Assembly: GCA_019114385.1 (NCBI GenBank)
Contig: DXFP01000006.1
Span: 1 to 62,016, forward strand
DNA from: Candidatus Ligilactobacillus excrementigallinarum
GTDB taxonomy: Bacteria > Bacillota > Bacilli > Lactobacillales > Lactobacillaceae
Length of the DNA: 62,016 nt
Direction of reading: 5' to 3'
Shown: one piece after another, positions 37,906-47,520 of the stretch
Layout of the letters: each line of letters starts with the position of its first letter
How positions within the stretch are numbered: position 1 is the stretch's first letter
Notes under the pieces: model-generated
What the model was told of the DNA's origin: nothing
What the model saw: the letters and a program-made list of their open reading frames with translations, nothing else
Database searches by the model: none
Program-made: the position numbers and the translations under genes

Positions 37906-39138
37906 ATGACTAGAGTAGTAGTTACCGGAATGGGAGCAGTGACTCCAATTGGAAATGACGTTGCAACATTTACTCAGAATGCTTATCAAGGTAAAATTGG
38001 AATTGGAAAAATTACCAAGTTTGATGCTGCAGAAACTGGAATTACAGTCGCAGGAGAAGTAAAGAACTTTGATCCAAACGAGTTAGTGGGTAAAAAACAA
38101 GCTAAACGGATGGACTTATTTTCTCAATATGCAGTGCACACAGCTATTCAAGCAATGACTCAAGCGGGAATTAATGAACAAAATACTGCAAGTGAGGATT
38201 TAGGAGTGATTTATGGTTCTGGCATTGGTGGCTTAACAACAATTCAAAACCAAATTATTAAGATGCATGACAAAGGGCCGCAACGGGTATCACCAATGTT
38301 TGTTCCGACGGCAATTGCAAATATGGCAGCAGGCAATATTGCAATTAAGTTTCACGCGCAAAACATTTGTACTGCAATTGTGACTGCATGTGCGACTGGT
38401 ACAAATTCAATTGGTGAGGCGTATCGTCAAATTAAAGAAAAGCGTGCACAAGTTATGATTTGCGGTGGGTCAGAGGCTTCAGTTAATGAAATTGGAATTG
38501 CAGGCTTTGCAGCACTGAATGCATTGTCAAAAAAGACAGACCCATCAGAAGCTTCATTGCCGTTTGATAAAAAGCGTTCAGGTTTCGTTCTTGGTGAAGG
38601 TGCAGGAACACTGGTACTTGAAAGTTTGGAACATGCTCAAAAACGTGGAGCAACGATTTTAGGTGAAATTGTCGGTTATGGCAGTAACTGTGATGCTTAC
38701 CACATTACAGCTCCAGATCCAACGGGCAAACCACAGGGACGGGCAATGCAATTAGCAATTGAAGAAGCTGGAATTAAGCCAGTAGAAGTTGGTTATATCA
38801 ATGCTCATGGAACCGGAACAACTGCAAACGATGCTGGTGAATCACTTGCTATTCAACAGGTATTTGGAGAAAATAGTAACGTAAAAGTCAGCAGTTCAAA
38901 ATCAATGACTGGTCATTTACTTGGAGCTGCTGGAGCAATCGAAGCAATCCTAACGCTTGATGCTTTGCAAAAACAAGTGTTGCCACCGAATGTCGGCTTG
39001 ACCGAACAGGATGAAAAATGCAATATTAATGTTATTACCCAAGCAACTGCAGCAGATGGGATTGAGTATGCATTAAGTAATTCATTCGGTTTTGGTGGAC
39101 ACAATGCGGTCTTGGTATTCAAAAGATGGAGTGAATAA
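37906..39138 (+). CDS. fabF: 3-oxoacyl-ACP synthase II FabF
   Basis: FabF elongates acyl-ACP with malonyl-ACP. The 410-residue protein has nucleophile C162 in TACATGTNS and the two histidines of NAHGTGTTANDAGE and TGHLLGAAGAIEA. The ATG follows AAGGAGATGG. It lies 12 bases after fabG and two bases before accB. Confidence 0.96.
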   Translation: MTRVVVTGMGAVTPIGNDVATFTQNAYQGKIGIGKITKFDAAETGITVAGEVKNFDPNELVGKKQAKRMDLFSQYAVHTAIQAMTQAGINEQNTASEDLGVIYGSGIGGLTTIQNQIIKMHDKGPQRVSPMFVPTAIANMAAGNIAIKFHAQNICTAIVTACATGTNSIGEAYRQIKEKRAQVMICGGSEASVNEIGIAGFAALNALSKKTDPSEASLPFDKKRSGFVLGEGAGTLVLESLEHAQKRGATILGEIVGYGSNCDAYHITAPDPTGKPQGRAMQLAIEEAGIKPVEVGYINAHGTGTTANDAGESLAIQQVFGENSNVKVSSSKSMTGHLLGAAGAIEAILTLDALQKQVLPPNVGLTEQDEKCNINVITQATAADGIEYALSNSFGFGGHNAVLVFKRWSE

Positions 39139-39140
39139 AA

Positions 39141-39578
39141 GTGAATTTTGAAGAAATAAACAAGATTATTGATAAATTTAACAATTCTGATTTGCGGGAA
39201 TTAGAAATTAATGAAAATCAATTTCAAATTCGATTAAGTAAGAATGAAACCGCCCCAGTTACGAACTCAGCGGTAACAACAAATTCAACTGTAACTTCTA
39301 CTGAACAAGAAGAACCTATTCAAACAGTAAAGACAGTTGAAAATCAGATTAAGTCTCCAATGGTTGGAACCGTTTATTTACAACCTGAACCGGGTAAGGA
39401 AGCATTTGTACATGAAGGAGATAAAGTTTGCCAAGGAGATGTTGTTTGCATCATTGAAGCAATGAAAATGATGACAGAAGTAAAAAGCAATGTTGACGGA
39501 GTGATCAGCAAAGTATTGATTGAAAATGAAGATTTAGTCGAATTCGACCAACCTTTGTTTGAAGTGAAAGAAGGCTAA
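39141..39578 (+). CDS. accB: Biotin carboxyl carrier protein AccB
   Basis: AccB carries biotin in acetyl-CoA carboxylase. The 145-residue protein has a polar Thr/Glu linker (about 35-68) and a C-terminal biotinyl domain with E-A-M-K109-M, where K109 takes biotin. Start is GTG two bases after fabF. No biotin ligase gene lies in this window. Confidence 0.94.
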   Translation: MNFEEINKIIDKFNNSDLRELEINENQFQIRLSKNETAPVTNSAVTTNSTVTSTEQEEPIQTVKTVENQIKSPMVGTVYLQPEPGKEAFVHEGDKVCQGDVVCIIEAMKMMTEVKSNVDGVISKVLIENEDLVEFDQPLFEVKEG

Positions 39579-39580
39579 AT

Positions 39581-40009
39581 TTGGAATTAGGAATTACTGA
39601 AATTCAACAGATTATTCCGCACCGTTATCCAATGTTACTGATTGATAAAGTAACTGAGTTAGTTCCTGGAAAAAAGGCAGTGGCAATTCGAAATGTTTCG
39701 GGTCATGAAGAAATTTTTAACGGTCACTTTCCTAATAATCCGGTTTTACCTGGCGTACTAATTGTGGAGTCATTGGCTCAAACTGGAGCAGTCGCTTTAT
39801 TATCAATGGATGAATTTAAAGGAAAGACGGCTTATTTTGGCGGGATTAAAAGCGCTAAATTTCATCAGATGGTGCGTCCTGGCGATACGTTGCGATTAGA
39901 AGTTGAAATGACTAAGTTAAGAAATCATATCGGCAGCGGTGAAGGAATTGCATATGTTGATGATCAAAAAGTGTGCTCGGCTAAGTTAACGTTTATGATA
40001 GGAGAATAG
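39581..40009 (+). CDS. fabZ2: 3-hydroxyacyl-ACP dehydratase FabZ (second copy)
   Basis: The 142-residue protein has the standard FabZ start ITEIQQIIPHRYPMLLIDKV and active-site residues H49 (NGHFPNNPVLPG) and E63 (ESLAQT). It is nearer to canonical FabZ than the first copy at 34.0 kb. The start is TTG with SD GAAGG in the end of accB; it is two bases from accB and four from accC. Confidence 0.94.
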   Translation: MELGITEIQQIIPHRYPMLLIDKVTELVPGKKAVAIRNVSGHEEIFNGHFPNNPVLPGVLIVESLAQTGAVALLSMDEFKGKTAYFGGIKSAKFHQMVRPGDTLRLEVEMTKLRNHIGSGEGIAYVDDQKVCSAKLTFMIGE

Positions 40010-40013
40010 GAAG

Positions 40014-41378
40014 ATGTTCAAGAAAGTTTTAGTGGCAAATCGAGGAGAAATTGCTGTACGGATTATTCGTACATTAAAAGAAATGGGAATTAAAACCGTT
40101 GCAATTTATTCGCCGGCTGATCAAGATAGTCTGCATGTTCAATTAGCAGATCAAGCGGTTTGCGTTGGCGGCAATCGAGCTGCTGATTCATATTTGAATG
40201 TGAAATCAATCCTTGCAGCTGCAGTAGGTACCGGAGCTGATGCAATTCATCCAGGATTTGGCTTTTTGTCAGAAAATAGTCAATTTGCAAAGTTATGTAA
40301 GCAATGCGGAATTACTTTTATTGGCCCAGAACCAGAAACTATTGAATTGGTTGGAAATAAAGCCAATGCACGGATGCAAATGCAGCAAAGCAATGTACCA
40401 GTGATTCCAGGAAGCCGTGGATTTATTATGGATGTAGCAGATGCAATGGAGATTGCAAACCAAGTGGGCTATCCGGTAATGTTAAAGGCAGCTGCAGGTG
40501 GCGGTGGTAAAGGAATTCGTATGGTTGCTTCGGCAGCAGAAATGGAAAAGTCCTTCCAGCAAGCTCAACAAGAAGCCAAGTCTTCATTTGGTGATGATCG
40601 GATGTACTTAGAGAAGGTCATGCAGAATGTAAAACATCTTGAAGTTCAAATTTTCAGAGATCAAGCAGGACACTGTGTTTATTATCCTGAACGAGATTGT
40701 TCTGTTCAACGAAATAAACAGAAAATGATTGAAGAAAGCCCATGTTCATTACTTACACCTGCTGAACGAACAAAATTAGGCGAAATTGCAGTTAAAGCAG
40801 CTAATTCACTTGACTATGTCAATACTGGAACAATCGAATTTTTGATGGACCAAGGTCACCATTTTTATTTTATGGAAATGAATACTCGAATCCAGGTAGA
40901 ACATACTGTAAGTGAAATGGTAACTGGAACAGATATCGTTGCTGCTCAAGTTAAAGTGGCAAATGGAGAAGCATTACCATTTGCACAAGAGGATTTGCAA
41001 GCTCATGGATATTCAATTGAATGTCGGTTAAATGCTGAAGATCCTGAAAACGATTTTCACCCCGCCGCAGGTAAGATTGATTATTTATACTTGCCCAGTG
41101 GAACATTAGGGGTGCGGATTGATACCGAACTTTATCCTCAAGCATCGATTTCACCATTTTATGATTCAATGGTAGCAAAAATTGTTTCCTGGGGACCAGA
41201 TCGCAAGGCTGCAATTGCAAAGATGAAGCGGATTTTGAATGAATTTGTCATTCACGGAGTTAAAACAAATCTCGAATTTCACCGCGCTTTTTTGAACGAT
41301 ACAGTTTTCTTAAAAGATCAGGTTTCAACTGACTATTTGGAAAAGAAGTTTTTACCTAAATGGAAGAAGGAACAGTAA
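40014..41378 (+). CDS. accC: Biotin carboxylase AccC
   Basis: AccC carboxylates biotin on AccB using ATP and bicarbonate. The 454-residue ATP-grasp protein has KVLVANRGEIAVRIIRT at the start, the glycine loop AAGGGGKGIRMV near residue 163, and the catalytic MNTRIQVEHTVSE segment. SD is AGGAAG. It overlaps accD by one base. Confidence 0.96.
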   Translation: MFKKVLVANRGEIAVRIIRTLKEMGIKTVAIYSPADQDSLHVQLADQAVCVGGNRAADSYLNVKSILAAAVGTGADAIHPGFGFLSENSQFAKLCKQCGITFIGPEPETIELVGNKANARMQMQQSNVPVIPGSRGFIMDVADAMEIANQVGYPVMLKAAAGGGGKGIRMVASAAEMEKSFQQAQQEAKSSFGDDRMYLEKVMQNVKHLEVQIFRDQAGHCVYYPERDCSVQRNKQKMIEESPCSLLTPAERTKLGEIAVKAANSLDYVNTGTIEFLMDQGHHFYFMEMNTRIQVEHTVSEMVTGTDIVAAQVKVANGEALPFAQEDLQAHGYSIECRLNAEDPENDFHPAAGKIDYLYLPSGTLGVRIDTELYPQASISPFYDSMVAKIVSWGPDRKAAIAKMKRILNEFVIHGVKTNLEFHRAFLNDTVFLKDQVSTDYLEKKFLPKWKKEQ

Positions 41379-42226
41379 TGCAACTTTATCAAAAACAAAA
41401 TCGAATAAGTCAGCAACATGTTAAAGCCGATCAAAAAGCAGCTGACAAAGTTCCTGCAAATTTGTGGGTAAAATGTCCAAAATGTCAGCAAACCTTTGAT
41501 CAAGCTGATTTAGGCCGCTATTCAACTTGCCCCAACTGTGATTATGGATTTAGAATTGGAGCACGCAAACGAATTGAATGGCTGGTCGATGATTTTTCTG
41601 AATTTAAGCTTGATTTACCTGAAACTAATCCAATTGATTTTCCAGGTTATCTAGACAAAATTGAAGAATGTAAGGAAAAAACCCAAGTAGATGAATCAGT
41701 CTTAATTGGTTCTGCTAAGATTGATGATCAACGTTTTGCATTAGGAATAATGGACCCGGGTTTTATTATGGGATCATTAGGTTCCGTTACAGGTGCTAAA
41801 ATTACTTATTTATTTAATTGGGCAACAAAAAATCACTTATCAGTTGTGTTGTTTTCAGCTTCAGGTGGCGCACGGATGCAAGAAGGAATTTTCTCACTTA
41901 TGCAAATGCAAAAAATTACTAATGCAGTCACAACGCATTCGAATGCAGGTTTATTCTATTTATCTGTGTTAACTGATCCGACAACTGGTGGAGTTACGGC
42001 TAGTTTTGCTAATCAAGGCGATGTAATCCTAGCAGAGCCGCATGCACTGATTGGATTTGCAGGACGGCGAGTAATTGAACAGACAATGCATCAAAAAATC
42101 GCTGATGATTTGCAATCTGCAGAAACCTTATTCAAGAATGGATTTGTTGATGCAATCGTTAAACGTCAAGCTGAAAAAGATGTCATTGCACAACTAATCC
42201 GATTAAATGAAAAGAGGCAGTCATAA
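41378..42226 (+). CDS. accD: Acetyl-CoA carboxylase carboxyltransferase beta subunit AccD
   Basis: AccD and AccA transfer the carboxyl group from biotin to acetyl-CoA. The 282-residue protein has the N-terminal zinc ribbon C33-P-K-C36 ... C51-P-N-C54 and a crotonase-like core with FSASGGARMQEG and PTTGGVTASFA. The ATG overlaps the accC stop (TAATG) with SD AGAAGGA; a codon at 41360 lies upstream of that SD. Overlaps accA by one base. Confidence 0.96.
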   Translation: MQLYQKQNRISQQHVKADQKAADKVPANLWVKCPKCQQTFDQADLGRYSTCPNCDYGFRIGARKRIEWLVDDFSEFKLDLPETNPIDFPGYLDKIEECKEKTQVDESVLIGSAKIDDQRFALGIMDPGFIMGSLGSVTGAKITYLFNWATKNHLSVVLFSASGGARMQEGIFSLMQMQKITNAVTTHSNAGLFYLSVLTDPTTGGVTASFANQGDVILAEPHALIGFAGRRVIEQTMHQKIADDLQSAETLFKNGFVDAIVKRQAEKDVIAQLIRLNEKRQS

Positions 42227-43005
42227 TGGGAAAAAATACCAAAACTGCCGCAGAAATTGTTCAAGCGGCACGTGCAAAAGATAAAATCACTGCTACAGAA
42301 TTGATTGAAAATCTGTTTACAGACTTCTTTGAATTACATGGTGATCGAGCATTAGAAGATGATCCGGCAATTATTGGCGGTATTGGAATGTTCGATGGTC
42401 AACCGGTAACTGTAATTGCTACTGATAAGGGAAATACGCCGCAAGAACGAGCATTAAAACATTTTGGTTGTCCTACTCCAGCAGGTTATCGCAAAGCTCG
42501 CAGACTAATGAAGCAAGCAGAAAAATTTAGGCGTCCGGTAATCACCTTTGTAAATACTGCAGGAGCTTATCCTGGTGCTCAAGCTGAAGAAGAAGGACAA
42601 GGATATTCAATTGCTCAAAATTTAATGACGATGAGTGAATTAAAGACGCCATTGATTACAGTTATTACAGGTGAAGGCGGCAGTGGTGGTGCATTGGCTT
42701 TAGCAGGCGGTGATTCAGTCTGGATGCTTGAAAATAGTATGTATTCGGTTTTATCACCTGAAGGCTTTGCATCAATTTTATGGAAAGATAGTTCACGTGC
42801 TGATGAAGCAGCAGAAGTTCTTCAACTTTCTCCAACAAAGTTGTTAGAACAAAATGTGATTGAGGGAATTATCCCTGAAAGTCAAGACCATCAAGAAACA
42901 TGTCAAGCAATTAAGAAAGTTTTGCAGAAAGAAATTGCACGATTGCAAAAAATGTCATTAGATGCTCTATGTCAAGCACGAATTGAACGATTTAGTCAAT
43001 TTTAA
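42226..43005 (+). CDS. accA: Acetyl-CoA carboxylase carboxyltransferase alpha subunit AccA
   Basis: The 259-residue crotonase-fold protein has FELHGDRALEDDPAI, FVNTAGAYPGAQAEE and TGEGGSGGALAL, the oxyanion-hole regions of the alpha subunit. It is shorter than the E. coli protein at the N-terminus, as usual in lactobacilli. Start overlaps the accD stop (TAATG), SD AGAGGCAG. It completes the four acc subunits within the fab operon. Confidence 0.96.
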   Translation: MGKNTKTAAEIVQAARAKDKITATELIENLFTDFFELHGDRALEDDPAIIGGIGMFDGQPVTVIATDKGNTPQERALKHFGCPTPAGYRKARRLMKQAEKFRRPVITFVNTAGAYPGAQAEEEGQGYSIAQNLMTMSELKTPLITVITGEGGSGGALALAGGDSVWMLENSMYSVLSPEGFASILWKDSSRADEAAEVLQLSPTKLLEQNVIEGIIPESQDHQETCQAIKKVLQKEIARLQKMSLDALCQARIERFSQF

Positions 43006-43023
43006 ATGTGAGGAGGAATGAGC

Positions 43024-43779
43024 GTGGGTTTACTCAAAGGCAAGCAAATTTTAGTAATGGGAGTTGCTAACAAGCGTTCCATTGCATGGGGATGTGCACA
43101 AGTAATGCAAAAATTGGGAGCAACCGTTATTTATACATATCAAAATGAACGAATGAAAAAAAGTGTAAGCAAGTTAGTTAAGGATGATGAATTACTGATT
43201 GAATGCGATGTCTCAGATGATCAAAATATTGAAAAAGCGTTTGATCAAGTATTACAAAAATTTGGTAAGATTGACGGAATTGTGCATGCCATTGCATTTG
43301 CAAACCGCGATGAATTGCAAGGTGAAATTATGAATACCAGTCGTGAAGGATATCAACTTGCACAGGATATCTCAGCTTATTCATTAATTGCAGTTGCTCG
43401 TTATGGGAAGAAGATTTTAAAAGATCCTGCAAGTATTGTAACTTTAACTTATATGGGATCAAGTCGGGCAATTCCAAATTATAATGTGATGGGAGTTGCA
43501 AAGGCAGCTCTTGAAGCCAATGTCCGTTATTTAGCACGTGATATGGGTAAATATGGAATCCGTGTAAATGCGATTTCAGCTGGAGCAATGAAGACCCTTG
43601 CTGTAACTGGAGTAGCGAACCATTCTGATTTATTGAAGGAATCTCAAAGAAGAACGGTTGATCAACAATCAGTTACATTAGATGAAATCGGCGGTGCTTG
43701 TGCCTTTTTAATGAGTGATTTGTCAACGGGAATTGTTGGTGACGTAATTTACGTTGATAAAGGGGTACATTTAATTTAG
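43024..43779 (+). CDS. fabI: Enoyl-ACP reductase FabI
   Basis: FabI reduces trans-2-enoyl-ACP with NADH or NADPH and ends each elongation cycle. The 251-residue SDR-like protein has GVANKRSIAWG and the wide-spaced catalytic pair Y153-NVMGVA-K160. Start is GTG seven bases after AGGAGG; the ATG at 43018 touches the SD. It is the last gene of the fab operon. FabI is the target of triclosan-type inhibitors; no FabK or FabL relative is seen here. Confidence 0.95.
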   Translation: MGLLKGKQILVMGVANKRSIAWGCAQVMQKLGATVIYTYQNERMKKSVSKLVKDDELLIECDVSDDQNIEKAFDQVLQKFGKIDGIVHAIAFANRDELQGEIMNTSREGYQLAQDISAYSLIAVARYGKKILKDPASIVTLTYMGSSRAIPNYNVMGVAKAALEANVRYLARDMGKYGIRVNAISAGAMKTLAVTGVANHSDLLKESQRRTVDQQSVTLDEIGGACAFLMSDLSTGIVGDVIYVDKGVHLI

Positions 43780-43806
43780 GAAAGACTTGCTGAAAATTCT
43801 TTTTAT

Positions 43807-43827
43807 TATTACAATTAAATTGTAATA
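43807..43827. promoter_or_regulatory. Operator-like palindrome before zwf
   Basis: TATTACAATT and AATTGTAATA are perfect 10-bp arms around a single A, in the 72-base gap between fabI and zwf, ending 25 bases before the zwf start. It has no T-run, so it is more like a protein-binding site than a terminator. The TTACAA/TTGTAA arms do not let me name the regulator. Confidence 0.5.
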
Positions 43828-43851
43828 TTTAAGAAAGCATGGGGAAAAGCT

Positions 43852-45321
43852 TTGAAAGATCGAAAAACACTTTTCATTATTTTTGGCGCAACAGGTGATT
43901 TAGCACAACGTAAATTATATCCGGCATTATTTAATTTATATCAAAAAGGTTTTTTAAAGGATCATTTTGCTGTAATTGGCACAGCAAGACGTCCCTGGTC
44001 AAATGAACGATTGCAAGAAGTTGTTCGCAATAGTGTAGCTGGGATGGAAAATAATGCACTTGAAATCAATCAGTTTGCAAGTCACTTCTATTATCAGGCA
44101 CATAATGTGAATGATACTGAGCATTATAATACCTTAAAAAAGCTTGCTAATCAGTTGGACGAAAAGTATCAACTAGATGGCAATCGCATTTTTTATTTAG
44201 CAATGTCACCTTCTTTTTTCGGCACCATTGCCAAACATTTACGTTCACAAAAACTAGTTACTGAAAATGGTTATAATCGATTAGTTATTGAAAAACCATT
44301 TGGACATGATTTAGCTAGTGCCCAAGCTCTCAATGACGATATTGCTCAGTACTTTGATGAGAAAAATATCTTCCGCATTGATCATTATTTAGGAAAAGAA
44401 ATGGCTCAAAGTATTTATGCAATTCGATTTGCTAATCCAATTTTTAGTTCTTTGTGGAATAATCGGTACATTTCTAATATCCAAATTACACTTGGCGAAG
44501 TTCTCGGTGTTGAAGAACGAGCTGGATATTATGAAAATGTAGGGGCATTACGGGATATGGTACAAAATCATATTTTACAGTTAGTTGCCTTACTAACAAT
44601 GAATGCTCCGGTTTCATATAAAGATGTTGATATTGAACGTGAAAAAATTAGTGCGCTGAAATCTTTGAAAGTTTATGAACCAGATGAAGTCCGGCAAAAT
44701 TTTGTTCGCGGACAATATGGAGCAGCTTCTGGTATGCCTGCATACCGTGACGAAAGTCAAGTTGATCCGCAATCAATGACCGAAACTTTTGTGGCAGGTA
44801 AAATTTTTGTAAATAATATGAATTTTGCCGGTATCCCAATTTATATTCGAACGGGTAAACGAATGGCGGTTAAAGGCACTCGAATTGACATTGTCTTTAA
44901 AGATATGCCAAATAATATTTTTTCAAATGAAAAATTAAATCCTAATATTTTAACTATTAACATTGATCCTACTCCAAGTACAAGTTTACGGTTGAATGAA
45001 AAAGAAGTTAGTGAAGAAAATTATCCAGTAAGTAGTGTTAAGTTGAATTTTAAACATAGTTCAGCTTTGAAAGCTAAGACACCTGAAGCATATGAAAAAT
45101 TACTTTTGGACGTCATCAAGGGCGATTCTACAAACTTCGTTCATTGGGAAGAAGTGCGTTATTCATGGAGATTTGTGGATGCAATTCGAAAAGCATGGGA
45201 TGAGATGGATGAGAATCCAGCAATTTTCCCTAATTATGATTGTGGCTCAATGGGACCGCGTGAAGCTGATGAATTGCTGATACATGATGGAAATTATTGG
45301 GAATTTAATCCATTAAGATAA
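43852..45321 (+). CDS. zwf: Glucose-6-phosphate 1-dehydrogenase
   Basis: Zwf oxidises glucose-6-phosphate to 6-phosphogluconolactone and makes NAD(P)H. The 489-residue protein has the cofactor loop F-G-A-T-G-D-L and the signature R175-I-D-H-Y-L-G-K-E183. Start is TTG after GGGGAAAAG. It supplies reducing power that FabG and FabI use, and its product is the substrate class of the lactonase at 9.6 kb. The usual third step (gnd) is not in this window. In lactobacilli zwf next to dinB is a common order. Confidence 0.95.
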   Translation: MKDRKTLFIIFGATGDLAQRKLYPALFNLYQKGFLKDHFAVIGTARRPWSNERLQEVVRNSVAGMENNALEINQFASHFYYQAHNVNDTEHYNTLKKLANQLDEKYQLDGNRIFYLAMSPSFFGTIAKHLRSQKLVTENGYNRLVIEKPFGHDLASAQALNDDIAQYFDEKNIFRIDHYLGKEMAQSIYAIRFANPIFSSLWNNRYISNIQITLGEVLGVEERAGYYENVGALRDMVQNHILQLVALLTMNAPVSYKDVDIEREKISALKSLKVYEPDEVRQNFVRGQYGAASGMPAYRDESQVDPQSMTETFVAGKIFVNNMNFAGIPIYIRTGKRMAVKGTRIDIVFKDMPNNIFSNEKLNPNILTINIDPTPSTSLRLNEKEVSEENYPVSSVKLNFKHSSALKAKTPEAYEKLLLDVIKGDSTNFVHWEEVRYSWRFVDAIRKAWDEMDENPAIFPNYDCGSMGPREADELLIHDGNYWEFNPLR

Positions 45322-45327
45322 TTCAAG

Positions 45328-45394
45328 ACGTTAGTTGATAATTTTGCATCGAACATGCATTCGTTGTAAAATAAAAATCGACTAACGTTTTTTT
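45328..45394 (+). terminator. zwf terminator containing the dinB promoter
   Basis: ACGTTAGTTGAT (45328-45339) pairs with ATCGACTAACGT (45377-45388), followed by seven T. Inner arms TTTTGCA / TGTAAAA add to the stem. Read-through RNA from zwf would fold and stop here, whereas RNA started at the internal dinB promoter lacks the left arm. Confidence 0.75.
45344..45372 (+). promoter_or_regulatory. dinB promoter with LexA-like (SOS) box
   Basis: TTGCAT (45344-45349), 17 bp, TAAAAT (45367-45372). The spacer is filled by CGAACATGCATTCG (45350-45363), which matches the SOS box CGAACATATGTTCG at 11 of 14 bases. A repressor bound there would cover the promoter. Confidence 0.72.
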
Positions 45395-45402
45395 ATTAAA
45401 GG

Positions 45403-46488
45403 GTGGTGGTAACGATTCAACGGAAAATAATTCATGTTGATATGGATGCATTTTATGCTTCAGTTGAAATGCGCGATCATCCGGAACTTAGGACGGTACC
45501 GCTAGTGATTTCTCGAAATCCGCAGCATACAAATGGCCGGGGAGTAGTTGCCACTGCAAATTATCTAGCACGATCATATGGTATTCATTCTGCAATGAGT
45601 GCGCAAGAGGCATTGAAACTTTGCCCAGATGCGTATTTTAAGCGCCCAGATTTTCCTAAATATAAAAAAGTTTCACACCAGATTCATGAAATTTTTCATG
45701 AATATACTGATAAGATTGAACCAGTTGCATTTGATGAAGCATATTTGGATGTTACAGAAAATAAAAAAGCAATTGATTCTCCAGTACAGCTTGCTCATCA
45801 AATTCAGCAAGAAATTTATGATAAGTTGCATTTAACTTGTTCAACCGGAGTTTCATATAATAAATTTTTGGCTAAATTAGCCTCTGATTATCGTAAACCA
45901 GTGGGGATGACGATTGTTTATCCAGAAGATGTATTAGATTTTTTGTTTCCGATGCCAATAGAGAAGTTTCGTGGAGTTGGAAAGAAAACGGCTCCACGGA
46001 TGCGAGAATTAGGAATTAATACTGGTAAAGACCTTTATCAATGGAAAGAAATTGATTTAATTGCTCAATTTGGGAAAATGGGGCATATCTTATACCAGCG
46101 AGTACGGGGAATCGATGAACGCCCAGTTGAGTGGCAACGACAACGCAAATCGATTGGGAGTGAGCGCACATTTGATCAGCCGCTTAAATCGAATGAACAA
46201 GTGGATGAACAACTGCAGTTAACTGCACAGAGATTGGTAGCAGAATTAAAACATCAACAAAAACATGGAAAAACGCTAGTAATCAAGGTGCGAAATAGCA
46301 GTTTTGAAACGGTTACCAAACGATTGACATTTGATGATTATCTAACTAACCAAGTAGATACTTTTGAATTTTATGGCCGACAACTTTTTGATGAAATTCA
46401 AACGGATGAAATTGATGTACGATTACTAGGATTGACAGTAACTAATTTAAATCCGCTTGATTTTGAAAATATTAGTTTAGAACTTTGA
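45403..46488 (+). CDS. dinB: DNA polymerase IV (Y family)
   Basis: Pol IV copies damaged templates with low fidelity. The 361-residue protein has [12 protein letters not shown] with the first catalytic aspartates (D13, D15) and F-D111-E112-A-Y-L-D. HhH and little-finger regions follow. The start is uncertain: GTG at 45403 or 45406 overlaps the only SD-like sequence (AAAGGGTGGTGG), and a rare ATT start at 45415 would be better spaced. The LexA-like box upstream agrees with SOS control. Confidence 0.93.
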   Translation: MVVTIQRKIIHVDMDAFYASVEMRDHPELRTVPLVISRNPQHTNGRGVVATANYLARSYGIHSAMSAQEALKLCPDAYFKRPDFPKYKKVSHQIHEIFHEYTDKIEPVAFDEAYLDVTENKKAIDSPVQLAHQIQQEIYDKLHLTCSTGVSYNKFLAKLASDYRKPVGMTIVYPEDVLDFLFPMPIEKFRGVGKKTAPRMRELGINTGKDLYQWKEIDLIAQFGKMGHILYQRVRGIDERPVEWQRQRKSIGSERTFDQPLKSNEQVDEQLQLTAQRLVAELKHQQKHGKTLVIKVRNSSFETVTKRLTFDDYLTNQVDTFEFYGRQLFDEIQTDEIDVRLLGLTVTNLNPLDFENISLEL

Positions 46489-46551
46489 AAAAAAGGAGGG
46501 TTATTTGTATACTTAAACATAGAAGTTTACGAATTTGAAAGGAGTTTTATG

Positions 46552-47520
46552 ATGTCAATTCAAACTGAAATTATTGAGCAAATTAAGAAGTATGATAAGA
46601 TTATTATTCACCGACACGAAAACCCAGATCCAGATGCAGTTGGATCACAAGGAGGATTAGCTGAAATTATTCGGAATACTTTTCCAACTAAGCAAGTTTA
46701 TCAAGTTGGTGAAACTAATGCTAGTTTAGAATGGATTACAACCGAAGATCAAATTGCCGATGATGTTTATCAAGATGCATTGGTAATCGTGATTGATACT
46801 GCTAATACACCGCGGATTGATGATCAGCGTTATGATCAAGGAGCTGCTTTGATCAAGATTGACCACCATCCTAATGATGACCAATATGGAAATCTTTGCT
46901 GGGTAAATACAGCAGCTTCAAGTTCCTCTGAAATGGTTGTCGATTTAGTAAATGCTTCAAATGGAGAATTGACTCTAAATAAAAAGGCAGCAGCAATGTT
47001 ATATGCCGGTATTATTGGTGATACAGGAAGATTCATGTTTAATAACACTAGTGCACATACATTGCGGATTACTGCTCAATTATTTGAATACGGCATTGAT
47101 GCTCCATGGATGAATCGTAAATTAGATGAAATTACTCCCGGAATTGCTAAATTATCAGCATATGTATGGGAAAATATGAAAATTACACCGCACAATGCAG
47201 CTTACATTGTCTTGAAACATGATCTAATTAAGAAATTTGATTTAGGTGCTGCGGGAACCGCTCCAATAGTTTCTGTTTTAGGCAAGATTGACTCAGTTGT
47301 GTGCTGGACATTATTTGTTGAAGAGGAAGATGGTACATATCGTTTGAATCTGCGGTCAAAAGGTCCAGTAATCAACGGTTTAGCTAAAGAATATGGCGGT
47401 GGCGGACATCCACTTGCAAGCGGTGCTAAAATGGATACCTTAACAGATGAACAATTAAAAGAATACGTTGCTAAATTAGACCAAATTGCAGCAACATATA
47501 CAGGAGAAGAAAATGACTAA
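46552..47520 (+). CDS. DHH-family phosphoesterase (NrnA-like)
   Basis: NrnA-type enzymes degrade nano-RNA or 2-5 nt RNA ends and dephosphorylate pAp; related proteins cleave pApA from c-di-AMP breakdown. The 322-residue protein has DHH motifs HRHENPDPDA (20-29), VIDTAN, IDHHPND and the DHHA1 signature GGGGHPLASG. It lacks membrane spans and PAS/GGDEF domains, so it is not GdpP. The second of two ATGs gives the better SD spacing. It overlaps the helicase gene by eight bases. Confidence 0.88.
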   Translation: MSIQTEIIEQIKKYDKIIIHRHENPDPDAVGSQGGLAEIIRNTFPTKQVYQVGETNASLEWITTEDQIADDVYQDALVIVIDTANTPRIDDQRYDQGAALIKIDHHPNDDQYGNLCWVNTAASSSSEMVVDLVNASNGELTLNKKAAAMLYAGIIGDTGRFMFNNTSAHTLRITAQLFEYGIDAPWMNRKLDEITPGIAKLSAYVWENMKITPHNAAYIVLKHDLIKKFDLGAAGTAPIVSVLGKIDSVVCWTLFVEEEDGTYRLNLRSKGPVINGLAKEYGGGGHPLASGAKMDTLTDEQLKEYVAKLDQIAATYTGEEND

